NCBI RefSeq assembly: GCF_002954545.1
Contig: NZ_MSCH01000003.1
Location: 496,001 to 560,000, forward strand
Direction of reading: 5' to 3'
Length of the DNA: 64,000 nt
Origin: Psychrosphaera saromensis
GTDB taxonomy: Bacteria > Pseudomonadota > Gammaproteobacteria > Enterobacterales > Alteromonadaceae
Positions 47,721 through 56,062 of the stretch are shown here, piece after piece. How positions within the stretch are numbered: position 1 is the stretch's first letter; every line of letters starts with the position of its first letter. Below the pieces are notes generated by a model. The model did not search any database. It was given only the letters and a program-made list of their open reading frames with translations, and was not told where the DNA came from. A program made the translations under genes and the position numbers.

Positions 47721-49571
47721 ATGTTTACACTTCGCCCCTATCAAACCGATGCGGTCACCGCCACTTTAGAGCACTTTCGTAAAACTAACGATCCTGCTGT
47801 TATCGTGTTACCCACAGGTGCCGGTAAAAGTTTAGTTATTGCTGAATTAGCCAAACTGGCAAAGCGCAAAATTCTAGTACTTACCCACGTAAAAGAATTA
47901 GTTGAGCAAAACCATAAGAAGTTTGTGCAATACAGTGATTATTCTGGAGTGAAGTCTGGCGTATATTCCGCAGGGTTAAAGTTAAAACAAACACAATTTC
48001 AAGTTACCTTTGCAAGCGTGCAGTCGGTTGTGCGTAATCTAAATGCGTTTGCCGCCGAATATTCTTTAGTTATTATTGATGAATGTCATCGTGTTAGTCA
48101 GCTACAAAAAACCAAAGCTGACGAAGATGTTGGTGCTAATGCGGCTTCTCCTGCTGTTGCTCCGGCTGCTCTAGCTAAAAACAGCCAATATGGACAAATA
48201 GTCCAACAACTCAAAACCATTAATCCAGAGTTAAAAATTCTAGGTTTAACGGCTACACCTTATCGAATGGGGATGGGCTGGATATATCAATACCATCATC
48301 ATGGTATTAAGCGCAGTGATTCGGCAAAACCATTTGTCCGATGCATTTACGAATTACCTTTGTCTTATATGATCAAGCATGGCTTTCTTACGCCTCCCAA
48401 TATGGTTGACGCTCCCATAGCGCAATATGACTTTTCAGCGTTAGATTCAAATAAAAACGGTGAGTACTCTGAAAAAGAAGTAAATGAATTATTAGTTAAA
48501 TATCCAAGAGTTACCCAAGCTATTACTGAGCAAATAGAACAGTTAGCCACAACTCGCCAAGGCGTGATGATTTTTGCAGCCAGCATAAAACACGCAAAAG
48601 AGATCCAGGGGTATTTACCGACAAATCAAACTGCGTTAATTACAGGTAAAACTAAACTAATTGAACGCGAAAATCTTATTAATGACTTTAAAGCTAAAAA
48701 ACTAAAATTTTTAGTGAACGTATCAGTATTAACCACGGGCTTTGATGCGCCTCATGTTGATTTTATTGCCATCTTACGACCGACAGAATCAGTCAGCTTA
48801 TACCAGCAAATTGTTGGCAGGGGCTTGAGGCTAAACGACAACAAAAAAGATTGTTTAGTGGTTGATTACGCCGGTAACGGTATTAATATTTTTTACCCAG
48901 AAGTTGGTGAGAAAAAACCAAATAACAGAAGTGAGTTGGTTCAAGTGTTTTGCCCTAGTTGCGGATTCGCTAATTCGTTTTGGGGAATTAAAGATCAAGA
49001 AGGCAAAGTAACCGAACATTATGGACGAAAATGTCAGGGCTTCTTTGAGGCAATTGAAGACGACGTATTGGGCGATGAAACAGGCTCATTACAGACAGAT
49101 TGTGACTATCGTTTTAGATTTAAAGAATGTGAACATTGTAATGCACAAAACGATATTGCAGCTCGGGTTTGCCATGCATGTAATGAAGATATTATTGATC
49201 CAGATGACAAGCTAAAAGCGGCATTAAAGCTCAAAAACTCTTTGGTAATACGCTGTGCGGGTATGACAATGAATGAACAAAACAACCTGATCAATATCAT
49301 CTATTACGATGAAGACGGCACTGAATTAAAAGAAAATTTTGATATGAGCAATCATAAAGCTCGTTATCACTTTAATAAACAGTTTGGCCAAAGAATGGCA
49401 AATGGCGCACAGCCAACCAAGTTTGCAAGCGCAGAAGAAGTATTAGAAAAGCAGGCTTTGTTAACACCACCTGATTTTATCGTAGCGCGTAAACAAAAAC
49501 ACTTTTGGCAGATACAAGAAAAGATATTTGATTACCAAGGCAATTACCGTAAAGCTAACGAGCTTAGTTAA
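47721..49571 (+). CDS. radD: ATP-dependent helicase RadD (YejH)
   Basis: RadD is a superfamily-2 helicase-like ATPase that aids RecA strand exchange and repair. 616 residues: the Walker A is LPTGAGKSLVI, motif II IIDECHR, motif III LGLTATPYRMG, motif VI QIVGRGLRL. The C-terminal part has paired cysteines for zinc (CPSCGFANSFWG, CEHCNAQNDIAARVCHACN), diagnostic of RadD over other DEAD-box enzymes. Residues about 127-155 form an Ala/Pro-rich insertion absent from the E. coli protein as I recall it. Confidence 0.95.
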   Translation: MFTLRPYQTDAVTATLEHFRKTNDPAVIVLPTGAGKSLVIAELAKLAKRKILVLTHVKELVEQNHKKFVQYSDYSGVKSGVYSAGLKLKQTQFQVTFASVQSVVRNLNAFAAEYSLVIIDECHRVSQLQKTKADEDVGANAASPAVAPAALAKNSQYGQIVQQLKTINPELKILGLTATPYRMGMGWIYQYHHHGIKRSDSAKPFVRCIYELPLSYMIKHGFLTPPNMVDAPIAQYDFSALDSNKNGEYSEKEVNELLVKYPRVTQAITEQIEQLATTRQGVMIFAASIKHAKEIQGYLPTNQTALITGKTKLIERENLINDFKAKKLKFLVNVSVLTTGFDAPHVDFIAILRPTESVSLYQQIVGRGLRLNDNKKDCLVVDYAGNGINIFYPEVGEKKPNNRSELVQVFCPSCGFANSFWGIKDQEGKVTEHYGRKCQGFFEAIEDDVLGDETGSLQTDCDYRFRFKECEHCNAQNDIAARVCHACNEDIIDPDDKLKAALKLKNSLVIRCAGMTMNEQNNLINIIYYDEDGTELKENFDMSNHKARYHFNKQFGQRMANGAQPTKFASAEEVLEKQALLTPPDFIVARKQKHFWQIQEKIFDYQGNYRKANELS

Positions 49572-50001
49572 GATAGATCAGGCGCTAATAACCTTAGTTT
49601 TAAGTGAACAAGTGTTAGGTGAACAAGTCTTAACTTGAGCTGTCAGATTCGATTAACAAGAATCAATCAAACCTGACAGTCGCATATGTGCTATAAGCGG
49701 CGGTTACATGTAACTTGTTTATGCCCCAAAACGAGTTATGAGAAATAATATAAGAGCCAAATTAAGTGTACCTGCCCCCATTTATTATGTATTGCTGAAT
49801 TTCCTACCAAGTCAAGAAAACAGGAACAATGCCCATCCTTGGGGGAACACAAAAAACCAAGTTGATACGTAACAAAGTGTGGTAAATGTTGTAGAGCTTT
49901 GGTATTAATAGTGAAAATAAATAAAAGGAACCGCGTTGTCAGAAACTTAGGCAGTCGTCCTCTGATTAAATTGTTAGGTGTTTCTCAGATTTGGAGTTCA
50001 A
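49572..50001. other. intergenic region between radD and the cassettes
   Basis: 430 nt. It holds a terminator-like hairpin (49640-49679) and two copies of GTGAACAAGT (49604-49613 and 49619-49628). GTTAGGT at 49973-49979 would be the left boundary of the first cassette. No gene of its own was recognised. Confidence 0.5.
49640..49679 (+). terminator. hairpin after radD, possible terminator
   Basis: CTGTCAG pairs with CTGACAG, with a further inner helix (GATTCGATT with AATCAATC). There is no clear T run after it, so termination is only possible. Confidence 0.45.
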
Positions 50002-50331
50002 ATGGGAATTAAGTTTTGGTTCGTTAGAGCGTTAAAAGTATTTCTTGGAGTAGCCGCCTTACTTTTTATAGTTGAGTTGCTTAAACAGCATTCAGTTCAA
50101 GAGGCATTAATTTTTGCTTGTACTTGGTCTTTGATTACAACAATAGTGTTTATATGTTCAAGATTATATCAGTCACGTAAAGGTGTAGAGTGTGCTTTGT
50201 GCAATGATATTCCAGACAAAAGTGATAAAAACACCTAACAAGAGAATGAATAGTGACTCACTTTAGTTTGTCATTTTTAGTTGCAAACGACGCAATAAAA
50301 CTGCCAAACTAGTTCACACATTATTCAGGCG
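49974..50331 (+). mobile_element. integron-type gene cassette 1
   Basis: A 358-nt unit. It starts at the GTTAGGT boundary (49973-49979) and ends in an attC-like site that begins ACCTAAC (50233-50239). The two heptamers are exact reverse complements, and the match extends to nine bases. It carries one small gene in the cassette orientation. Recombined cassettes are expected to show this pairing. Confidence 0.75.
50002..50238 (+). CDS. small membrane protein in cassette 1
   Basis: 78 residues, two membrane helices (about 9-25 and 35-55) and a polar tail (SRLYQSRKGVECALC). There is no recognised family. The start is ATG 50002 with GGAG 5 nt upstream; a GTG eight codons earlier lies on the cassette boundary and is unlikely. 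The stop codon is inside the first heptamer of the attC-like site. The gene has no obvious promoter of its own. Small unknown proteins of this kind are typical of integron cassettes. Confidence 0.65.
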   Translation: MGIKFWFVRALKVFLGVAALLFIVELLKQHSVQEALIFACTWSLITTIVFICSRLYQSRKGVECALCNDIPDKSDKNT

Positions 50332-50337
50332 TTATAT
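50233..50337 (+). other. attC-like site of cassette 1
   Basis: 105 nt from ACCTAAC to GTTATAT. Arms with GAATGAAT and ATTATTC pair with one unpaired G, as in folded attC sites with extrahelical bases. An inner stem TAGTTTG/CAAACTA encloses a variable loop. The left box fits RYYYAAC exactly; the right box GTTATAT differs from GTTRRRY at one base. Confidence 0.72.
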
Positions 50338-50805
50338 TTTTATGGAGTAATTCAGAATATGAGAAAATATTTAGCTATAGCTGTTCTTCTATTAGCCGGC
50401 TGTGCGTCAACAGATTCAAAAGTATATGATAATTCGTTAGTTACAAATCCTTCTGTTCCTATTATGAGAATAGAACCTCGATATCCAGAAGGCATTAAGG
50501 GAATTAATGGCTATGTTAAAGCTGAATGTACAATTAATGAATCGGGAAAAGTAGATAAAATAACGGTATTAGAGTCTGTTCCTAAAGGTGTTTTCGACAA
50601 GGAAGCGCTTCGTGCACTTAAACGTTGGATTTATAAACCTGCTGAATTGAATGGAAAAGCTGTAAAAACAAAACATGAAGTTCAATTGGATTGGAGTGCT
50701 GGTTAATAAAAAATATAACAAGTCGTTTAAAAGGACAAAAAACAGTTGGTTTTTGCTCGTACCTCGCTTATTTTAACCAACTATTTTTTGCCTCTTAATG
50801 AGGCG
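50332..50805 (+). mobile_element. integron-type gene cassette 2
   Basis: A 474-nt unit starting at the GTTATAT boundary (50331-50337). It ends in an attC-like site beginning ATATAAC (50713-50719), again an exact reverse complement, with 11 matching bases. It follows cassette 1 directly in the same orientation and carries a TonB-like lipoprotein gene. Confidence 0.78.
50359..50706 (+). CDS. lipoprotein with TonB C-terminal domain (cassette 2)
   Basis: 115 residues. A lipoprotein signal (LLLAGC, Cys15) leads to a TonB-like C-terminal domain: PIMRIEPRYPEGIKG, GYVKAECTINESGKVDK, and ALRALKRWIYKPAELNGKAV. Stand-alone TonB domains often pair with outer-membrane receptors or act in energy-independent roles, but here there is no proline-rich spacer or inner-membrane anchor. 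A lipid-anchored TonB domain is unusual. It is transported as a cassette gene. The function is unknown. Confidence 0.7.
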   Translation: MRKYLAIAVLLLAGCASTDSKVYDNSLVTNPSVPIMRIEPRYPEGIKGINGYVKAECTINESGKVDKITVLESVPKGVFDKEALRALKRWIYKPAELNGKAVKTKHEVQLDWSAG

Positions 50806-50811
50806 TTACTG
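50713..50811 (+). other. attC-like site of cassette 2
   Basis: 99 nt from ATATAAC to GTTACTG. The outer arms TCGTTTAAAAGG and CCTCTTAATGA pair with an unpaired T, and the inner stem AGTTGGTT/AACCAACT encloses GCTCGTACCTCGC. The AACAAG...GAGGCGTTA ends and inner stem resemble the VCR-type attC sites of marine gammaproteobacteria. Confidence 0.85.
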
Positions 50812-51030
50812 AACGTCCCATTCCACAAGTTTTTACTATCAATTCTACCTTGTACGAACGACCGCAAATGGCGGCGTTCAACATCCCTAACTCGTTTCTG
50901 TCCAGAAATGAGTTTGACCGAGCGTCCGTTCCTCGCTCTTAGCTGCCTATTAGACGGAATCTAAACCTATTTATCGAAACTGTCAGACAGATATGAGCTA
51001 CTAGATGTTCGTAATACCAACACCAGATAC
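50812..51030. other. cassette-like remnant with hairpins
   Basis: 219 nt without a gene. It contains a stem AACTCGTTTCT / AGAAATGAGTT and a GAGCGTCCGTTCCTCGCTC hairpin that resembles the inner part of attC site 2. It may be the decayed end of the cassette array. No partner box for GTTACTG was found. Confidence 0.4.
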
Positions 51031-51090
51031 AAAAAATCTCGCGCTATGATCAATACATGATCAATACATGATCACAGCAACGAGATTTTT
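51031..51090 (-). terminator. extended terminator of ybiT
   Basis: AAAAAATCTCG pairs with CGAGATTTTT around an inner stem GCTGTGATCA/TGATCATAGC. The loop contains the 11-bp direct repeat ATGATCAATAC. The minus strand then enters a T run, 63 nt beyond the ybiT stop. Confidence 0.8.
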
Positions 51091-51152
51091 AAGTAGCTAA
51101 CAGTTCCTAGCTAAAGGTACTTATTAACTAAAACTAATAATTAGCTAAAACC

Positions 51153-52748
51153 TTAAGCTTCTACACCTTGGCTTGCCAAGTACTCTTCATAAGTACCTTT
51201 GAAGTCGATGATTTTATCTTTTTTGATCTCTATAACACGAGTGGCCAATGAAGATACAAACTGACGGTCGTGACTGACAAACATCAAAGTACCGTCGTAT
51301 TGTTCCAACGCCATGTTTAATGACTCGATAGATTCCATATCCATGTGGTTGGTTGGTTCATCCATCAATAAAATGTTTGGCAATGCCATCATCATTTTAC
51401 CGAACAACATACGACCTTGTTCACCACCTGATAATACTTTAACTGACTTTTTAATATCGTCAGAAGAGAACAACATACGGCCTAAGAAACCACGGATTGA
51501 TTGCTCATCATCAGTTTCACGGCGCCATTGGCTCATCCAGTCGAATAAGTTCATGTCAGTTTCAAAATCAGAAGCATGATCCTGTGCATAATAGGCAATT
51601 TTGCCACCTTCAGACCATTTAATATCGCCAGAATCTGGGGTTAAATCGCCTTGTAAACAACGTAAGAATGTCGTTTTACCTGCACCATTTTCACCAATAA
51701 TCGCAATACGTTCACCAACTTCAACCATAAAATCGAAGTCTTTAAATAATGGACCTTCATCAAATCCTTTAGATAAACCTTCAACAATTAGTGACTGACG
51801 ATATAATTTCTTTTCTTGTTCAAAACGAATAAATGGATTTACACGACTTGATGCTTTTACATCATCAAGTTTGATTTTTTCCATTTGTTTCTGACGAGAC
51901 GTTGCTTGACGTGCTTTTGAAGCATTCGCAGAGAAACGAGCAACAAACTGTTTAAGTTCATCAATCTGGCCTTGTTTCTTAGCGTTGTCAGACAACATAC
52001 GTGAACGTGCTTGTGTGGACGCCAACATATATTCGTCATAGTTACCTGGATAAACTCGAAGCTCACCATAATCCACGTCAGCCATGTGCGTACAAATACT
52101 GTTTAAGAAGTGACGGTCATGGGAAATAATGATCATGGTTGAGTTACGTTGGTTTAAAACATCTTCTAACCAGCGGATAGTGTCTATGTCCAAGTTATTG
52201 GTTGGTTCGTCCAACAACAAGTAATCAGGATCTGAAAACAGGGCTTGTGCTAACAAGACTCTTAATTTCCAACCGGGAGCGATTTCGCTCATTAAACCGT
52301 AATGCTGTTCGCTAGGAATACCTAAACCAAGTAATAATTCACCTGCATTTGAGTCGGCTTCATATCCGCCCATTTCAGCAAATTCAGTTTCTAAATCCGC
52401 TACTTTCATGCCGTCTTCTTCAGACATTTCAGCCATGCTGTAAATACGATCACGTTCTTCTTTAACGGCCCATAATTCAGCGTGTCCCATGATCACAGTA
52501 TCAATAACCGAGAATTGCTCAAAACCAAATTGGTCCTGTTTTAGAATACCTAAACGCTCACCAGGTCCATAACTTACGTTACCAGCTGATGGTGTTAATT
52601 CACCGGTTAAAATTTTCATAAAAGTTGATTTACCGCAGCCATTGGCGCCGATAAGACCGTAACGATTTCCGTTACCAAATTTTACAGAAATGTTTTCAAA
52701 TAATGGCTTAGCGCCAAATTGCATTGTGATATTAGCAGTTGTGATCAC
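51153..52748 (-). CDS. ybiT: ABC-F ATPase YbiT
   Basis: YbiT belongs to the ABC-F translation factors, which bind the ribosomal E site. About 531 residues with two ATPase halves: Walker [10 protein letters not shown] and GENGAGKTT, Walker [12 protein letters not shown] and [11 protein letters not shown], and the second signature LSGGEQGRM. The inter-domain linker is basic and helical. The start is GTG 52748, giving the [12 protein letters not shown] family start and the E. coli length; a longer TTG frame adds 27 unsupported residues. A terminator follows. Confidence 0.93.
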   Translation of the reverse strand: MITTANITMQFGAKPLFENISVKFGNGNRYGLIGANGCGKSTFMKILTGELTPSAGNVSYGPGERLGILKQDQFGFEQFSVIDTVIMGHAELWAVKEERDRIYSMAEMSEEDGMKVADLETEFAEMGGYEADSNAGELLLGLGIPSEQHYGLMSEIAPGWKLRVLLAQALFSDPDYLLLDEPTNNLDIDTIRWLEDVLNQRNSTMIIISHDRHFLNSICTHMADVDYGELRVYPGNYDEYMLASTQARSRMLSDNAKKQGQIDELKQFVARFSANASKARQATSRQKQMEKIKLDDVKASSRVNPFIRFEQEKKLYRQSLIVEGLSKGFDEGPLFKDFDFMVEVGERIAIIGENGAGKTTFLRCLQGDLTPDSGDIKWSEGGKIAYYAQDHASDFETDMNLFDWMSQWRRETDDEQSIRGFLGRMLFSSDDIKKSVKVLSGGEQGRMLFGKMMMALPNILLMDEPTNHMDMESIESLNMALEQYDGTLMFVSHDRQFVSSLATRVIEIKKDKIIDFKGTYEEYLASQGVEA

Positions 52749-52926
52749 TGAAATTGGTATCCCATATTCTTCGTCAAGAAATGACAAAATTGGTGTAAAA
52801 AATTGGTCGGCATTTAACCAGAAAAACAACTATTTTACCAGTCAAATCTAGTAAAATAGCTTGTTCATCATTAATTGTGTTGCCTTAAAAGCATTTGCTT
52901 TTTTGAGCAGTTCGTAACGTTAAGTG

Positions 52927-54171
52927 TTATAAACTCTTTTTCGGAGGTAATGCTGAGTTCGCAAATATCAGTCCAGCCATAATAGACATGAATATAACCA
53001 CCGCTTGTTGTCCTGCATGTTCTGCATAAGCAAAACCTTCGCCGGCAATATAAGTATTTAAACTAATAAATGTTTTACTACCTGGGACAAGTACAATCAA
53101 TCCTTGCATCGTCACGATTGCCGCAGGCGCCTTAGCGAAACGAGTAAATAAATTACCGTAAACACCAACCACAAATGCACCAACAAATGCACCTAAGCCA
53201 TAATCAAAATATGTTGAACCTAAACTACTTGTAGCATATGCAATAAAGGCAATTAACATAGACCAGAACATGTGTTTTCTTCTGGTTCTAAAAGCAATCA
53301 TTAGTGATATTGATAAAGTTGCAACCGCCAGCCAAACTGTCCATTGAGGTAAAGGTGGTAAACCAATGTATTCTGAATGACCAAAGACAGCAAAACCAAC
53401 TTCCATGCCCAGAAATGCACCAAAATACAATTTAAACAGCATCATGAATGCATCCATGATCTTCACTGTACCAGAAACTAAATGCCGCGCAGATAGTTCT
53501 GCTAGACCAATAACCAGTGCTAAACCAGGGATAAATACAATAATGGAAGATAGAATAACCAAACGAATACTGATGGATGCATCGAAATACACAGCAATGC
53601 CGCAAGCACAAAAAGCCGATACCATAGCAACCAGAGGCTCTAGCATATTGGTTACGCCCTTTGAGCGCTGCCCCCAAAGTACAAAGATGTAAACAACCAG
53701 TCCTAATAAACTTGCCCAAAGGACATCGTTTAAGCTACTTCTCATTAGCATGGCAAACGCACCACCAGCTAAAATATAAGAAACCCCAGTAGAAAAACGT
53801 CCGTAGCGGCTTGGCATATTTTCGATTTCGTCTAATCGGTCAAGCGCTTCATCTATGGTTAATACATTTGAAATAACATCACTAACAACTTCATCTGTGC
53901 GGGACAACGATCCCATATCCAAATCACCAGGCGTTACACGTGCAGCATGTGTATATTCATCTTCGTGGCCTTCAGTCCATAAAACAAATGTCATAGAAGT
54001 TGGAGAAATAATAAATGAAGAACGTAGCTCTATTGCATCCGCTAGTTCCATTAAATGGGTTTCCAAGCGATATGCTGGTGTGCCATATTTGTGCAACATT
54101 TTACCTAAACGAAGAATGAACTTTCGTTTTTGTTTAAATGTTTCATTATGCTCTGCCGCTATATTTTCCAA
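52927..54171 (-). CDS. threonine/serine exporter family protein (ThrE-like)
   Basis: 414 residues. The N-terminal ThrE domain has KQKRKFILRLGKMLHKYGTPAYRLE and later TPGDLDMGSL. About ten membrane helices follow, including the second ThrE half (GAFVGAFVVGVYGNLFTRF, LVPGSKTFISLNTYIAGEG). One protein carries both halves that E. coli encodes as YjjP and YjjB. The start is TTG at 54171; no in-frame ATG precedes the conserved part. The substrate is inferred from the family. It is transcribed alone. Confidence 0.85.
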   Translation of the reverse strand: MENIAAEHNETFKQKRKFILRLGKMLHKYGTPAYRLETHLMELADAIELRSSFIISPTSMTFVLWTEGHEDEYTHAARVTPGDLDMGSLSRTDEVVSDVISNVLTIDEALDRLDEIENMPSRYGRFSTGVSYILAGGAFAMLMRSSLNDVLWASLLGLVVYIFVLWGQRSKGVTNMLEPLVAMVSAFCACGIAVYFDASISIRLVILSSIIVFIPGLALVIGLAELSARHLVSGTVKIMDAFMMLFKLYFGAFLGMEVGFAVFGHSEYIGLPPLPQWTVWLAVATLSISLMIAFRTRRKHMFWSMLIAFIAYATSSLGSTYFDYGLGAFVGAFVVGVYGNLFTRFAKAPAAIVTMQGLIVLVPGSKTFISLNTYIAGEGFAYAEHAGQQAVVIFMSIMAGLIFANSALPPKKSL

Positions 54172-54255
54172 ACTTAATTTTCTCTTGTTTTGTTAATCTG
54201 TTAATTGGCTAAAACCTACTTTATAGCAGGTTTAGATTAGACGACTTGTGTCGTA

Positions 54256-54942
54256 CTAATCGAAATATCCCCAAGGTGCACTTGGTTGTGTGATTGCTTT
54301 GCTAAGGTCAAAATCCACTCTAAATTCACGTCCTTCACGGATTAGACGATAACTAAATTTTTCTGGGTAAATAAACATTTGCCAAGTATTAGTCACCGAC
54401 TGAGGAATACCTGAACTGACAAATAATTCTTTAGAATATTGATCCGCAGGGAATGATTGAACCTGGTTATAACCTGCATCTACTGTGTGACCACCATACA
54501 TGGTTGAGTCATCCATAGAACCATCTTTATGGCGGTGGTCGTGTTTTAATGACAAACCAGAACCGGTCTTTTTGATGATCCAAGTACGGGATGCATCATC
54601 ACCTACATAAAATGGTATTTGTAACTCAGTGTCACTGCATTTACGTACAAACATAACTAAAGGCTTATTGGTAAAACTGTCACCTGGTGCATTATCTACA
54701 GTTACTTTACCTGAGTACGCTTTTCCACAATGTGCTTTAATAGCATCAAAAAATGCATCATGCGTTGGTATTGAAACCAAAGGCGCTGGCTGGAAATTAC
54801 GTTTATCTGTCTGATTATTCGTATCAGCTGCCACGGCAACTTGAGTCAATAATATGAAACTACCAAGAACACATGAAAGTAACCCAAAAATGTTACGGTT
54901 AGTCTTATTTTTTTTATTTACTTTATATAACGTCACGTTCAC
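54256..54942 (-). CDS. uncharacterised exported protein
   Basis: 228 residues. A hydrophobic signal sequence (about 18-39, ending QVAVAA) follows a short basic N-terminus. The mature part holds DAFFDAIKAHCGKAYSGKV, LVMFVRKCSDTELQIPFYVG and an unusual His/Asp-rich segment LSLKHDHRHKDGSMDDSTMYG. The end EFRVDFDLSKAITQPSAPWGYFD is hydrophilic. I recognise no domain. It starts with GTG (54942 or 54936), AAGGGAA upstream. It lies 10 nt after the membrane-protein gene, so the two are cotranscribed with rmuC. Confidence 0.65.
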   Translation of the reverse strand: MNVTLYKVNKKNKTNRNIFGLLSCVLGSFILLTQVAVAADTNNQTDKRNFQPAPLVSIPTHDAFFDAIKAHCGKAYSGKVTVDNAPGDSFTNKPLVMFVRKCSDTELQIPFYVGDDASRTWIIKKTGSGLSLKHDHRHKDGSMDDSTMYGGHTVDAGYNQVQSFPADQYSKELFVSSGIPQSVTNTWQMFIYPEKFSYRLIREGREFRVDFDLSKAITQPSAPWGYFD

Positions 54943-54952
54943 TTCCCTTTAT

Positions 54953-56062
54953 TTATTCACTTCTGATTTTATTAAATTCAAGGATAACTGGCTCAGGTGT
55001 ATCAACAGCCAAATTAACAGACTCGACTTTATCGCAAGTCATTCCCATGCCAGTAAAAAACGATTGAGGCTCGGTAAATGTTAACCTTATGTTTGCATCT
55101 CCACGTCCAATCTTTAACTGGTCTTGATCCTTATCTAACTCTTTCGCCGATTCGCCTTGCTCGCTCTCGATTGTTTGTAACGAAGCTATCTTGTTTACAT
55201 CTACAATCAATAGTCCCCATAACGAATCGTTAATCACTAAGTGATCGTCCATCAGGTACAAAGAATGGTGTCTGCTGGCTCTGTGGTTAGCCACCACCAT
55301 AGTGATGGAGTAACTAACGAACGTTGCGATAACGATGGCTAAGGTTTGGCTAAAATCAAACAGCAGCCAATAACAAAGATACGCAACTCCTACTAACGCC
55401 AAAAGAGCGAAAACCAAATGCATTCTATACGCTGATAACAAGTTTATGTTGGCAATATTTTTTACATGATTACGACTAAAGTATTTAATAGCGTAATACC
55501 AACTTGTTGGTTCATAAGCAAAAGCCAACGCTAATGCGTTTTCTCTTTCTAATTTATCTTTCTCTTTATTTGATAAGCCCAAATTAGCTAATTTTTCCGC
55601 ATATTTGATATTTGTATGAATACGAGGGTCGCCAGATAATTTGCGAGCGTTCCATAACGACTTAACAATTGTGTACATTAAGAACAATTCAAGAATAAGC
55701 AAGACTGCTATTATTGGGTACCTTAAATACATAATAAATTCAAAGTACTGGGCTATTTGCTCAGGATATTGATAACGCGCAATAAGAGAACTTAATGAGA
55801 AAATCATAATGATTTTCCACACAGGTTGCTCGCCCGCTTTGATCACAAAAAACCAATAACATGCAGGGATAACAATAAAGAATAAACTCGTTACAGCTAA
55901 TAATTTAAGCCAAATAACATTGCCGAGTACAAACCAAGGACTCTGATAATCTAACCAAGAAATAGCACTTGGTACCGTATCTGGCATTACCTTACTGGTA
56001 ACCCAATAAGATACGATGGCTACAATTAAAAAAAGTAACCTGAATTTAGCAGGGCGTCTCAT
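54953..56062 (-). CDS. uncharacterised membrane protein downstream of rmuC
   Basis: 369 residues with about six membrane helices (near 8-25, 48-70, 80-100, 112-135, 210-232, 238-258). A cytoplasmic-looking stretch EKLANLGLSNKEKDKLEREN separates them. The C-terminal 90 residues are soluble and contain LWGLLIVDVNKIASLQTIES and a beta-rich end. No family was recognised. Its ATG overlaps the rmuC stop by one base (TAATG), which implies translational coupling with rmuC. The biological link is unknown. Confidence 0.7.
   Translation of the reverse strand: MRRPAKFRLLFLIVAIVSYWVTSKVMPDTVPSAISWLDYQSPWFVLGNVIWLKLLAVTSLFFIVIPACYWFFVIKAGEQPVWKIIMIFSLSSLIARYQYPEQIAQYFEFIMYLRYPIIAVLLILELFLMYTIVKSLWNARKLSGDPRIHTNIKYAEKLANLGLSNKEKDKLERENALALAFAYEPTSWYYAIKYFSRNHVKNIANINLLSAYRMHLVFALLALVGVAYLCYWLLFDFSQTLAIVIATFVSYSITMVVANHRASRHHSLYLMDDHLVINDSLWGLLIVDVNKIASLQTIESEQGESAKELDKDQDQLKIGRGDANIRLTFTEPQSFFTGMGMTCDKVESVNLAVDTPEPVILEFNKIRSE

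Noticed and set aside
49764-49790. AAGTGTACCTGCCCCC-like string, recalled from the flanks of IS200-like transposase genes
   Set aside because: No transposase frame or inverted repeats lie beside it, so a mobile-element call cannot be supported.
50746-50964. 72-codon plus-strand frame
   Set aside because: It runs through the attC-like site and palindromic remnant; low-quality composition and no binding site.
52749-52829. N-terminal extension of YbiT
   Set aside because: YbiT homologues start at the GTG at 52748; the extension begins with TTG and has no match.
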